A stretch of 64,000 nt of DNA from Eucommia ulmoides (GCA_016647705.1 CM028334.1:10697546-10761545); one strand, 5' to 3'. Positions 10,695-21,856 are shown, counted from the first letter of the stretch. The notes: generated by a model from the sequence alone, not told the origin. Made by a program: numbers and translations.

Positions 10695-11822
10695 TCAAAA
10701 TACAAACATAGTATCTTTCTCTAGTAAATTGCATAAAGACTTTACAATCTTTGAAAAATCCTTTATGAATCTTTGATAGAAGCCGGCATGGCCTAAAAAA
10801 CGCCGGACCCCCTTTACATTAGTTGGTGGCGATAGTTTCTCAATTGTCTCAATCTTTGCTCGAACCACTTCAAGTCCTTTGGGAAAAACCTGATGACCTA
10901 AGGCAATGCCCTTATTGACCATAAAGTTACATTTCTCCCAATTGAGAACAAGATTTTTCTCCTCACATCGCTTTAACACAAGTAATAAATTATAGAGGCA
11001 ATGGTAAAAAGATGAACCAAAAACCAAAAAATCATCCATAAATACCACAATAATATCTTCTACCATATCGGAGAAGATTGCCATCATACACCGTTGAGAA
11101 GTCGCTAGAGCGTTGCATAGTCCAAATGGGATACGGTGGTACGCAAAAGTACCAAATGGGCAAGTGAATGTAGTATTTTCTTGATCCTCTAGGGCTATGG
11201 CGATTTGATTATAGCCTGAATACCCGTCAAGAAAATAATAATAATCAGACCCTACTAACCAGTCTAACATTTGGTCGATAAAGAGAAGCAGAAAATGGTA
11301 TTTCCTTGTAGCTTTATTCAACTTATGATAATCAATACACACCTTCCATCCCGTGATAGTTCTTGTGGGAATAAATTCATTCTTCTCGTTTTTTACCACG
11401 GTTATGCCATCTTTCTTCGATACCATTTGCATGGGGCTTACCCACGAACTGTCTGAAATTGCATAAATGATTCTGACATTCAACAACTATAGAACTTCGA
11501 CATGAACAACTTCCTTTATCACCGGGTTAGGCTTTTGTTGATGCTCGATTGATGGCTTGTAAAGAGTCTTCCCAAAGAATCTTGTGCATGCATATGGTTG
11601 AACTTATTCATTTAATGTCGAAAATGGACCAAGCAAAAGCGGATTTATGCTTCTCAACTTCTTTTTTACTTCTTGACTCAGCAACGCCGAAATGATCACC
11701 AGATTAGTAGATTTGTCTCCCAGAAAGGTATACCTCAAATGATCGGGCAATTGTTTGAAAACTACCCTACCTTAAAGTTTATTAGAAGGGTTGCATGAAT
11801 TCTTATGCCTCTCAAGAATATC
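10695..11822 (-). pseudogene. Reverse transcriptase of element A
   Basis: Largest surviving frame (11486-10695, 263 codons): ITGWKVCIDYHKLNKATRK, YFLDGYSGYNQIAIA (first catalytic Asp block), FGTFAYHRIPFGLCNA and VFMDDFLVFG. The last is the YxDD-type active site as FMDD, typical of Athila. The thumb ends FLGHAGFYQRFIKDFSKI. Upstream (11822-11490) is a weaker linker related to QLPDHLRYTFLG in B. It lacks an initiator and has stops near 11490 and 11640. The 5' side is cut at 11822 by an LTR fragment, removing the protease. Confidence 0.88.
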
Positions 11823-11824
11823 CA

Positions 11825-12167
11825 TGTAATACCTCGAAAATTTATATTTTGAAAAATATTATTTCATATAAGTTTAATATTTTTGGAATTGTTTGTAAAT
11901 TTGTCGTATAAATAAATAGTTGATCATTTTTGGAGAAACAAGTGAAATTATTGGGTTTAATATGAATTATTTTACAATTAGGGAATATTAAATGTAATTT
12001 TCAAATACTTAATGACTAAGTAATTCATTTGTACCCATGTAAAAAAAAAACGAAAACAAAATTAAGGGCCATAAATTCTCATATATTAGGAATAAAATAA
12101 CCTTGATAAGTTATCCAAAAACAAACCATTATATGGTTTGCTTACTATCTAGTACAAGTGTAATGTT

Positions 12168-12204
<37 letters not shown>

Positions 12205-12512
12205 GCATGCATAGGGAGAGGAAGGGCCTACATAGAATGAAAATAGTATTATGCATAGATTATATAGTTAGAGGGAGGGCCGAGAGATTGGGGGAAGGGA
12301 AAGAGGGAGCAGAAAAGATAGATGAGGCAAAAGAAAAAAAAAATAGATTCGATTGTGGATTATTATCAATTTCAGATTTCAAGTAGAATTTTTAACAATT
12401 TTAATATATGTATTTAATTTTTCTATTGTGTGATTCATGCTATTATTATTGTTGAATTTTAACTGTTCAATTTCATAAAATAATTATGATTATGTGAAAA
12501 TTATGTTTACCT
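11825..12512 (+). mobile_element. Chromovirus-type LTR 5' fragment inside element A
   Basis: It starts TGTAATACCTCG at 11825 and aligns by eye, in opposite orientation, to the LTR at 17176-18264. Shared blocks are AAAATTTATATTTT, TTTGTAAATTTG-CGTATAAATAAATA, and near the end AAATAATTATGATTATGTGA (12478-12497; complement near 17588-17607). Only about 688 bp of the LTR's 5' side is present; the 3' side is cut at about 12512, where A's gag resumes. The element A sequence that should lie here (protease and gag end, about 1.1 kb by comparison with B) is gone, so the event was insertion plus deletion. Confidence 0.65.
12171..12201. repeat. (AT)n microsatellite
   Basis: About 15 AT units in a row within the LTR fragment. 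Confidence 0.95.
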
Positions 12513-13543
12513 TCATTTGCTTTCTCATTCAACTCATTCTTTATTAGCTTTGTATTCTCAATCTCCTTGCCATTCCTTAATGTGATCACCTTGCAATTAT
12601 TTGGGTTGGTTTCTGTGTCACTTAAGAATCTTCCCGAAGATTGCCCTTTGATAGAGCTAGCAAACTGATCGATTTGCATCTTGAGAGACTTCACTATGGC
12701 ATTGATATTAGTGTGGGTCATCTCAATATTGTCGAGACACGACTCTTGTTTATTGTGACGAGTATGAGATTCTCTCAAGATACTCTATATTTCCCTCATA
12801 AATTCCATAAACATTTCTTTAAATGGTAATTTATGCTTGTCCACTTGTTGTTGTGAATGACGACTCAGTTGTTGTAGAGGAAGACCTTATGGTTGCAAAA
12901 GATAAAGGAGGAGGAGCTTGCAAAACATTACGGTTATTTGCATAAAAAAAATTCTCATAACTTCATATTCCGGGATAATAATGAGTTGAGATGTTATTTG
13001 CATGCTTAAAGGTGTAAGCTCGATTATTGATAAAATGACAATCCTCAAATTCACCAGCATTTCCTGGTTGGGAACCATTAATTGTATTCTCCACTTCTCT
13101 GCTTGATGAAGCATCCATAGTGTTCAAAGATGTCAATTATGCCATAAGCTTTGAAACTTGGGCTGACAAGGTAGCTAGAGGTTCTATCTCTTGCATACTG
13201 GCTACCTTTCATCCTATATCCTGCTTATTGGGCCATTGGAAATTGTTAGCTGTCATCTCCTCCAATAACTCTTTAGCTTCCTCAGGGGTTTTAGATATCA
13301 AGGAACCCCCAGATGCAGTATCTACAATCGTTCTAGTTTTTTCATCCAACCCGTTGTAAAATAGTTGAATTTGAAACCAGTCTTGATACCCGTGTTGAGG
13401 GCACCATCTCAATAAATCTTTAAACCGCTCCTATAACTCAAAGAGTGGCTCAAAATCCCGTTGGAAAAATTGAGCAATTTCACCTCGCAATTGTGAAGTA
13501 TTCGATGGGGGAAAAAACATAGTAAGGAACTTTTGGGCTAATT
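12500..13543 (-). pseudogene. gag remnant of element A
   Basis: Minus-strand pieces of an Athila gag (nucleocapsid/coat precursor). From 13543: a stretch starting EELAQKFL with FFPPSNTSQLRGEI; WCPQHGYQDWFQIQLFYNGL and TIVDTASGGSLISKTPEEAKELLEEM (13412-13209); then a linker. It ends with the HNKQESCLDNIEMTH coiled stretch and VITLRNGKEIENTK (12778-12500). The order equals that of B's gag. The amino ~170 residues are missing at the element C boundary and the frame shifts several times. No zinc knuckle is seen. Confidence 0.8.
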
Positions 13544-13548
13544 CCTCC

Positions 13549-15186
13549 TGGTAGCGAATTATTTCGTCGCTACGATACCGCAAGTGTACGGGTCAAGTTT
13601 TAATAGAATAGGGAAAATAGAGTTGTTGTATTCATAGGAATTGGTTTATATCGTCGCTAACTACCATGATTATCGTAACTCAACTTTATCTAGGCAATCA
13701 AATTTTGTTCTTTTTAAATTAATAAATCTAAAACAATCATAAATACAAAAATAAAATAAAAGTATGGATTTTCTATGAACTAATGTTCTAGGAGCTTGAT
13801 TTCATCTTGTTATTCCCGTGTTATCCTATTAAGTAATTATTAGTTAATTCCGTTTATTCAATAATTAAGAATTCTAAAACTCACTCACTATCTCTCTCAA
13901 GTGTAAAGTGAGTGAATATGTAACCACATCAAAATTGATCTCCCTATCAAAAGTTTAGATGATTATATGCGTCTTGCCCCAACCTTATGGATTACACAAG
14001 TTTTAATAATCTCCTGAAACATTAGAACTTGTGTTGTGTTAAAACCTAGTCCGAATCTGGGGTTACCTCTCCCAAGCGTCAAATTCCGTATTCTCAAATT
14101 AACCATAATATCATATACAAGCATATAATGGAAGTGATAAAATGGTAAACACCATTGAATGGCAATTCTAATTGATAAATCTAGAACTTGATTACCTCCC
14201 GGTCTCACAAGATCCTAAATTCGCAACTCGAATACCTAGGTATTGATTTCCTCCAGGACTCACAACAACCTAAGTTATGCACTCCCAAATTTGGTTACGA
14301 ATTCAACTTCTCTCGAGTATAAAATTTGTAACCTAACATTGTCTAAATCATTTGCCACATGAATCAAACACATTAAGCCTAGGAGATGAATAAAATGGAA
14401 TTAAAACTAACAATCAACAAAATATTCACAACACGGTTCAAACGAGACTACATCAAGCTCTAAACCTAGATTACGAACACAACATAGACAAATCCATGGG
14501 TAATGTTCTCAATAAATTCATACATGTCAGAATGTTCTACACAAAATTACAAATACAAACTTGAAACACAAGATTAGGGAGAGAGAAAGGAAGAAAAAAG
14601 CTTATTGAGAATTTGGGCTCCGAATCTTCAATCCTAAGTGCCACCAATGATGTTTTCTTGTCGATCTCATATCAAAACGCCATCCCCTGGTATTTTTCCC
14701 TTCAAAATCGCCTGAAATAGCTCCAAAATCGCCTCCTATGGTGTTCCTCTCTCTCCTCTTTTCAAAATAAGCCGTAAAATGTCTATTTAAAGCTTCAGAT
14801 CCGACCGTTGGCGCTACAACGAGTAATGGGCAGAAATAGTGCCATTTGCGCTCTGCAGCGCGGTCAAGGCAATGCCAACACATGCTTCGTATTTTATCCG
14901 TATCATTCTCGTCCGAACTCCGATTGAGATGATTAAAAATCGTATGGAAATCTAAGACATAGATATACAACTTTCATGTTTTGAGATATTTCAAAATCGA
15001 ATTGAATCATTGTCAAAAAGGGTCTTGAAGTTACTGCACCTGAACCGATTTTTTTATCTTTTTTCCCATTTATTTATAAACTGACAAAACAATACAAAAA
15101 CATATTAAACTAATAAAAATGCTTGAAAACACATAAATATTTGAATTTAAAAGTACTTGATTTGTCGGTAAATAAACCACTCATCA
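13549..15186 (-). repeat. 3' LTR of element C
   Basis: On the minus strand it starts TGATGAGTGG at 15186, right after a PPT, and ends AATTCGCTACCA at 13549; 1638 bp. It has a TATA-like TTAAATAG (14791-14784) with a short GC-rich block upstream (about 14800-14870, containing GCGCTCTGCAGCGCGG). A relative in plus orientation is at 43133-44756, where the same end is followed by a PBS, confirming this boundary. Confidence 0.8.
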
Positions 15187-15206
15187 AATACCCCCAAACT
15201 CAAACA
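15187..15206 (-). promoter_or_regulatory. Polypurine tract of element C
   Basis: Minus strand reads GAGTTTGGGGGTATT just before the LTR start. It primes plus-strand DNA synthesis in this family. Confidence 0.8.
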
Positions 15207-16850
15207 TTTGCTTGTCCTCAAGCAAAAGAAAAGAAAATAAAGAAAAACACAAATCATGTACTAAAATACTAATGATAAAATTGTGAGTTTCGTATTGAAT
15301 CAACAACCGTGCAATAATCTCCACAACCACATGCTCCAAGCTCAAATAAAATGCACACATTGAGATTATATAGAATTTCAACTTTCAGCATCAATTTCAA
15401 TCCACTCAACACTCTAGATATGTCTGTGCATGCACAATCATTCTTATTCAACCAAACGAGCCCCGAATAAATTTATGTGTTAAAGAGACATTGAACGATC
15501 TCTAAGTAGTACATGAAAGAATAGCCATAAACCAATTTTTCGTGTCACTCTCCACTAATTATGTAGGTACATATGTCATTGGAGATCAAACGGACTTTGC
15601 AGGTTGTAATGTATGGCTAGGGTAAAAGGTAGATGAAAGTGTCATTTTTAGACTCAAATCACCCTAGGTATGTATTATGACTCATGGATCTTACACAATT
15701 TCCAAGAAAAAGAAAATTCATCGACTCTCTCTTTTCATCAAATGTCTTCTCTCAATCGAAGCCACAATGTATTATTCACAAAACAAACTAAACCACTTTT
15801 TTTTTTTTGGTGAGAACCATACCCTCAAATTCAAAATCAACATTGTCCCTAATGTTGCAGAGAAAATAAGGGGACAAACAGGATACTCACCACAATACTA
15901 GAACATTGTTTTTTTACATAAACAACACAAATACAACATGAAACAAACATCCTAATCCACAAATGATTTTCCAAATATAGCCCATGCTAGTCCTTACGCT
16001 CAATGATCCATGTTAACATGCCGATTAGTGACGGGTTTAGAAAGTGGAAAAATATGCAGTGGGTTGGATGCATAAGTGTGGGTAGTGAAAAAAAATTAGG
16101 CAATTAGGCTCAATGGGGTTAACGAGGGGTAAACAATTTTCTTAGGGTTAGCTTCAAAGGCTCAAACAATTCAAAACGAATGCCTAAATCATCTCTTCAA
16201 AAACACAGAATCTAGTATTTTACCTCGAGTTTCACTCAAATGGGTTCTAGTATTCATGAGATGTCAAAGTTTACCTAAAGCACACAAATGTTCTCCGAGT
16301 ACCCAGAAGGCTAAGTGATCGTGATTCACGGTGCTCAAGTGTAACGAGTTGAGAGTGAATTTCAATTAACACAAGTCAAGCACACAGACATCTCAATGCA
16401 ATGCATTTCAAAAGACCTAAGAGAACATCACGTGTCTAAACTCATCATCGATTTCAAGTCATATCAACTCAACAAAACTCACAATTTTTTCAAACAAACT
16501 AACAAAAGGAAAAACAAACTAAAAACATGGCCCAAAAAACACAAGATATTGGGCAAAAATCACACACACAATTATTTCTTAATCCATCACATAAACGCCA
16601 ACATGTGTCTCACCCCCAAACTCAAAGTCAAACATATAATCAAATTAAGCACAAGGGAATAGAACACGTACAAAGGAGGCGAGATAATCTTGGCTCCGAG
16701 TGTGGTCAACGGTGATGCTTCAAGTAACGTGACCCGTGTAGGGCTTTCTCCCATATCATGCATCGTCAGGCTCCATTATTTGAAAACTTGGGTTGTCTCC
16801 CAAGAAGCGCTTGGTTTAACGTCCTTGGCTTGATACTGAGAAGAGCTCGT
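15207..16850 (-). other. 3' untranslated region of element C
   Basis: About 1.6 kb without a credible coding frame. Unlike A and B it shows no env-like ORF and no GC-rich cluster. The post-integrase block (CTTGGGTTGTCTCCCAAGAA, from about 16791) marks its upstream end. Confidence 0.6.
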
Positions 16851-16937
16851 CAAAGAGCGACTTCCGCCCATAATATGTGTCATACAATACAATAAATGGG
16901 TCTTTGTTCAGAACACCCTCAAGCTTGGCGAGATATG
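16851..16937 (-). pseudogene. Integrase C-terminal tail of element C
   Basis: A short minus-strand piece ending just before the conserved post-integrase block, in the place of the last integrase residues in A and B. It is cut at 16938 by the chromovirus LTR, so only about 29 codons remain. Identity rests mainly on position. Confidence 0.35.
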
Positions 16938-17175
16938 TGTAATGACCTGACTTCCCAAGGCCTCTATGCAGTATATCCCTTTAGAGAATTAACACTAAAA
17001 CCGAACAATCAATATTTTATCTCACAAATTTGAGATTTTTGTTTGTTGGGATGGCAACAAGTACAAATTGTCGATTTATTGAATCAATTTTACAAAACGA
17101 ATAATCAGTACAATTATCGCCAATTCAAATACAACTACTAGTGCAATACAAGTAAGCCCATTAAAAATTGGGGCC
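16938..17175 (-). mobile_element. Chromovirus-type LTR 3'-end fragment
   Basis: Minus strand ends GTCAGGTCATTACA at 16938, a typical 3' terminus of Tekay/Del-type LTRs. The ~240 bp resemble, with much divergence, the 3' end of the adjacent LTR (17176 onward). It is either part of a second LTR or a duplicated end. Confidence 0.45.
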
Positions 17176-18264
17176 TATAACAACCCGGTTCCCCAGGGCT
17201 GCCATTTGGTTTATTCCATTGGAGAATTTATACTAATATTGAATGACCGAATTTTCATTCTATAAAATCTGGTAAATTTTATAATGCGACGGTATCAAGT
17301 AATTAATAATTCATTTTATGAAAATATTTTAATTTACAATGCGGCGGCAAAAATTATAATTATCAAATTATTCGATTCAACTTTTTTTTTTTTTCAACAG
17401 TAAATAATAAATACAATTATTAGAAATTAGATGCAAATTCAATAAGATTCTTGTCGTCGTTTCCATCTTGTCAGCCCTGCAATCAAGACTGTGAGGTTGT
17501 GAGTCAACGCTCAGTAGAACTCCAACCAACCCTCTAATATGTATATTTAGTTAATGCGACAATTTAAACACATTGACATAATTTTCACATAATCATAATT
17601 ATTTCATAAAATTTAACAGGTAAAATTCAACAACAACAATATCATAAATTGCATAATAGAAAAATTAAAAAAACATATATTACAAGAATTAGAAATTTTA
17701 CTTTGAGGCAAAATCTTGAACCAAAATATTTTATCACTAAAAACAAATTCCAAATATATATAAACGTGTAATTTTTTTTTTCTTTTGAAACAGTGCTGAG
17801 AGCTCATCTTTTTCTCTTTTTTTTTTTTTCCTTCCATAGATATGTGCTATGTATAATAATACAATTAGGATATAAGAATAAAAATCATGCACTGCCTTAG
17901 TTAAGCTTTCATTCAATTTTTTTTTGTGCCACATGTCAAGTTATGACACTTATATACATATATATGGCTTGAGAATTGTTGTCTTCCTTAGGAAGGCAAC
18001 GATTCTCACCATATGTTTATTTATTTATTTGTGTACACTAATATCCCTCTTAAAATAAAAAAAAAATTAATTATATTTCAAATTAAAATTATATTTTAAA
18101 TAACATAATAGTCTCAAAACTTTTAAAAATCAATTTAAAATTAACATTCAATCCCAAAAAATTATCAATTATTTATTTATACTACAAATTTACAAAATAG
18201 TCTCAAAAATATTAAATTTATAATAAATAATAATTTTAAAAATATAAATTTTTGGACTATTACA
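17176..18264 (-). repeat. Chromovirus-type (Tekay/Del-like) LTR
   Basis: On the minus strand it starts TGTAATAGTCC at 18264, directly after a purine tract, and ends CCGGGTTGTTATA at 17176; about 1089 bp. Terminal words and the PPT resemble plant Tekay/Del elements. No PBS follows, so it is a 3' LTR. It holds T-rich runs (17384-17396, 17770-17830), near which several Lys-rich spurious frames arise. Family name is inferred from the ends only. Confidence 0.6.
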
Positions 18265-18265
18265 A

Positions 18266-18292
18266 TCTACCCCCTTAAATAAATTTCGTTCA
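18266..18292 (-). promoter_or_regulatory. Polypurine tract of the chromovirus-type element
   Basis: Minus strand reads ATTTAAGGGGGTAGAT before TGTAATAG; AAGGGGG with this spacing is usual before Tekay/Del LTRs. Confidence 0.65.
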
Positions 18293-18904
18293 AAATAATA
18301 ATAATTTAGAATCGCACCACACGGTTATGTCAGTCACACTCGATTGTAGAATAATTGTTCTCTATGTAGGGTCTAATAACCGAAAGTCACCCACAATTCA
18401 AACCCACAAAATACATCCCACACATCGCCACATCTGTATTTGCAGTGACCCACATTATATCCAACAACATACGAACATGGTGTATTGTGGTCGGTAACAC
18501 CTAGCACAGATAACCAATTGTCCAAGAGTCTTATGTTCCTATCTGCTTCCGCTATGCTACTCTGATAAAAATAGCAATAAATATATATTCCCAATGAATA
18601 TATTTTAAAAATATCAGGGTAGTCTCACTTGGATTGAATCTATCTCAATTTCAACAGATTTACGACCTCGATAATTTTCTCACTTGGCATGACTTTCTAA
18701 ATCTACTGCCATATCCCATAACCAGCATTTACCAATTTTATTTCAAGCCAACATATCACAATCAACATCATAACCAATAGATAACCCAAATTTCCCGTGG
18801 ACTATCCCATGAGACTAAAAATAATCAATTCCAATATCCACATCGAAATTTCAATAATCTCGTAATTTTTTTCATAAAATATCAACACAATCCAAATCTC
18901 AACT
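18293..18904 (-). other. Chromovirus-like 3' internal remnant, unassigned
   Basis: AT-rich DNA between the PPT and the gag of B'. One minus frame (18594-18373, 73 codons, with Cys/His residues) is not recognised. It is presumed to be the 3' end of the chromovirus-type element, but no pol motif is seen. Confidence 0.3.
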
Positions 18905-18908
18905 CCCT

Positions 18909-20069
18909 TTATAATATTGCACTACATTCCTTCGTTAGCTTTACCGTTTCGTACTCCTCCAACTTTCTCTTCTTTATCATGATGTTTTTCAAGAACTTGC
19001 CATAGTTGGGTATTTGCTCCAATGCATCTGCAAAAGGAATGTTGATGTGAATCTTCTTGAAGATTTCAGGAAATTTTTCAAATTGTATATCTAACTTTCT
19101 CTTTTGGAATCTTTGAGGATATGGTAATGGTGTAGCTAGAATAGGTGGATTTTCTGAAAATGTTACTCGTCCCGGCATCACCCTTTCATTTCTTCTTCTC
19201 TCCTTGACTTTCTCTTGGTAATTCTCCTCCCCTTAACTTGACAAAGCGCCTTTAGTAGACAAGGCGACCAATTGATCTGAGGGCTTGGACACTTGGGCCG
19301 ATAACGTTGCAATATGGTCAGATTCTTGGATAGAAGAGACCCGTCTTCCCATGTTCCTCTCATTTGGCCATTGATAATTGTTGGCCGCCATTTCTTCCAA
19401 CAGTGCATGAGCTTCGGTCGAGGTTTTGGACAACAACGATCCCCCCGAGACAGCATCAACGATCATTCTGGTTTGGCCATCCAACCCATTATAAAATAAT
19501 TGGGTTTGAAACCAATCCTGATACCCGTGTTGAGGGAACCTTCGCAATAGATCCTTGAATCTCTCCCACGCTTCAAATAACGGCTCAAAGTCTCTCTGGC
19601 GAAACTGCACAATCTCGCCTCGGAGCTGAGAAGTCTTGGAAGGTGGAAAGAACTTAGTGAGGAACCTTTGAGCAAGATCCTCCCAAGTATTTATGCTCCC
19701 CGGTTGGATAGATTGGAATCAACCCCGTGCTTTATCACGCAATGAAAAAAGGAATAACCTTGACCGGATAACATTCTCAGCAACACCATTGATCTTTACA
19801 GTGTCACGTATCTCCAGAAAAGTTGCCAGATGGACATTGGGATCTTCATGAAGATTCCCGCCATATTGGTTTTGCTAAACCATGTTGATTAGGGCGGGCT
19901 TCAACTCAAAATTATTCGCCTGGAATGGTTGCCTCCGGATGCTTGAATAATTATCCATCATCAATGGTCGATAATAATCCCTAAGGACTCTCTGTGCGCA
20001 CTCTTGTTCCGGAGGTTGGAATGCATGCAGCTCTGGCGGTTGTGGGACGTTTTCACATCCCTCGGCCAT
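18909..20069 (-). pseudogene. gag of B' with a 0.67-kb internal deletion
   Basis: It starts MAEGCENVPQPPELHAF at 20069, the best gag start seen in this family. It continues through NNFELKPALINMV, then FRQRDFEPLFEAWERFKDLL and SGGSLLSKTSTEAHALLEEM (19610-19233). Near 19215 it jumps to sequence matching B at about 29580 (ERRRNERVMLGRV-type region) and ends at 18909 within KLTKECSAIL. By alignment to B, about 670 bp (B 29580-30245) are missing, with the 9-bp word ATTCTCCTC at both B endpoints and once in B'. Gag would form the particle; stops near 19710 and 19875 also break it. Confidence 0.8.
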
Positions 20070-20242
20070 AGTAGTAGATACTCTTCTTTCTGTTTTTGAA
20101 TTCGTTTACTATGCCACAGGCATTGCTCAGTTCAAATAAATAAATCAAATAAACAAATGAATTGAATGAAATAAAAAGCAAAAGAATTATCGTGATTAAC
20201 ATTCAACTACTTGGTCACAATATCAACCCAAATTAAAAACAC

Positions 20243-20266
20243 TGTCCCCGACAACGGAGCCAAAAA
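20243..20266 (-). promoter_or_regulatory. Primer binding site of B'
   Basis: Minus strand reads TTTTTGGCTCCGTTGTCGGGG two bases after the LTR end. This is a mutated form of the TGGCGCCGTTGCCGGGGA site used by Athila elements, which pairs with a tRNA-Asp 3' end. Confidence 0.75.
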
Positions 20267-20268
20267 CT

Positions 20269-21839
20269 TGTACGCCGAGGTTTTACGCTTGCGTATTGAC
20301 TACTCGCGAGTGCACGAGGTTTAAGTTTTAATATAGTGGATATCTTGAGATCGGATATCGTTCCACTAGGAATGGTGTAATTTGGTTGAATATGGTGATT
20401 GGCATAGTCTCATATTATCTCGACTAATCAAAAATTGTTTGTATTCTATTTAATCTACTAAGATAAATGACAACTATTAGGTTAGTTATAATTACACTAA
20501 TTACTTAGGTATTGATTTCTTTCACATAATGCATAATTGATTTTATTTAGTTAGCTATAACGGTGTTTATCTATTCCGACAATCTTTGTATCGATAACTC
20601 CTCCGCTACCTCTCCCGAGTGTAAGACGGGGGATTACACGACTTCGTGTCAACGAAGAAGTCTCCCTCAATGCCTTAATGATCCTAGGTTGCATTATTCT
20701 TGAGCCAACGTCATGGATTGCGTACATTCTAACACCCTCCCTGGTCGTTAGAACGTCACGTTACGTCTACCCTAGTCCGAATCCAGGGTTACCTCTCCCG
20801 AGTGTCAAACCCCATATTCTCGGTTTATCAATACAAGCATAATATCAAGAATAACGGTAAACACAATAGGATTTCGACAAACATTCATTAAAGTAACATT
20901 AATTCATTCAACTAACATTTACATGATTTCAACAACACCTAAGTAACATTTAACTAATACTACATGATCTTAGCTATATACCATACAAAAGAAGAGTGAT
21001 TCAACATCATTAGATATGAAAAAGTAATTACAAAGATAAAAACAAGAGAAGAACGATCAAATCTGAAAGTGAAACGATCCACTGTCACTAATGATCAATC
21101 CGCAAATGATTCATCTTTGCCCAAATGATGAATTTCTTCCTTGATCTCTCAAAGATAGCTTAAGAACTCTATTTTAGGGTTAAGGATGCTCAACAACCCT
21201 CTTCAAACGAGTGGGAGTGGTATTTATTGGCTTAAGGTTTCAAAAATATCTAAACATATATTTTCCTCTGTGCAGAGCTTATCGCCGCAGCGGTTGGGAT
21301 AACCACTGCAGCGATATATTGAGTCGGTTAGTGCACCATTGCAGCGATGGGATTCCTGCAGCGGTGGTAAAACTTTTTACGAACTCTCTGTTATTTCACC
21401 GCTGCGGCGGTGGCTTCTATTGCTGCGGCAACTTCTATTATTGTGGTGGTGGAGCCTTTGAGTAGAAATTAAACTTCTCTGCACTTTCATCGCCACGACG
21501 GTGGAGCCTTTAAGCAGAAATCACAGCTCTCTGTTGTTTCACCACCGCGGCGGTGGATCTACTTTTGCGGCGGTGAGGCTTCAGAAGGAAAACACAACTT
21601 TCTACACTTTCACTGCCGCGGTGGTGGATCTACCGTTGTGGTAGTGACTTACTTTCATGAAACGTTATCTTTTTTCTTCGTTTCTTTGCTGTTCTCTCAT
21701 CGTTTTGCTTGTTTATTACTCATTAACGTCCCTACACCTGAATTACAGAAACACTAAAAAAAACACAATAAAAGATTAATAAAATACTAAAAAATTGGCA
21801 AATTCAGTTTAGAAATAGATATGTATTTTACACCTATCA
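20269..21839 (-). repeat. 3' LTR of B, shared with B'
   Basis: Minus strand: TGATAGGTGTAAAATAC start at 21839, GGCGTACA end at 20269; 1571 bp. TATA-like CCAATAAATA at 21230-21221. A GC-rich cluster at 21275-21650 holds many CACCGC-GCGGTG-type inverted words. Two CTCTCCCGAGTGT blocks lie in the downstream half (near 20609 and 20794), shared with other LTRs here. It is flanked by a PPT on one side and a PBS on the other. Confidence 0.85.
21221..21650 (-). promoter_or_regulatory. Element B LTR promoter: TATA plus palindrome cluster
   Basis: TATA-like CCAATAAATA (minus, 21230-21221) with, just upstream, more than ten copies of short GC-rich inverted words of the kind CCGCNGCGG or CACCGC...GCGGTG at irregular spacing. 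The rest of the LTR is AT-rich. Likely U3 enhancer and core promoter; function inferred. Confidence 0.5.
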
Positions 21840-21856
21840 AATACCCCCAAACTTGG
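21840..21856 (-). promoter_or_regulatory. Polypurine tract of element B
   Basis: Minus strand CCAAGTTTGGGGGTATT directly before the LTR, nearly identical to those of A and C. Confidence 0.85.

Larger units (their letters stand above)
3701..13548 (-). mobile_element. Athila-like Ty3/gypsy element A, truncated
   Basis: Minus-strand order, from high to low coordinates: gag remnant (13543-12500), foreign LTR fragment (12512-11825), RT (11830-10695), RNase H (10620-10337), integrase (10216-8885), promoter-like cluster (8650-8340), env-like ORF (7847-6642), 3' UTR, PPT (5171-5155) and 3' LTR (5154-3701). The FMDDF RT active site, the absence of a chromodomain and an extra ORF after integrase fit the Athila clade. 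The 5' LTR, PBS and gag amino end are absent: element C lies where they should start. Every coding part has stops or shifts, so the copy is dead. Confidence 0.85.
18905..20268 (-). mobile_element. Partial second copy B' (PBS and gag only)
   Basis: On the minus strand, directly after the LTR at 20269-21839, there is a PBS, a leader and gag closely matching B. It stops near 18905, where unrelated DNA begins. Thus that LTR has internal sequence on both sides: B's PPT on one and B' PBS on the other. This is the structure left by unequal recombination between LTRs or by tandem elements sharing one LTR. Confidence 0.75.
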
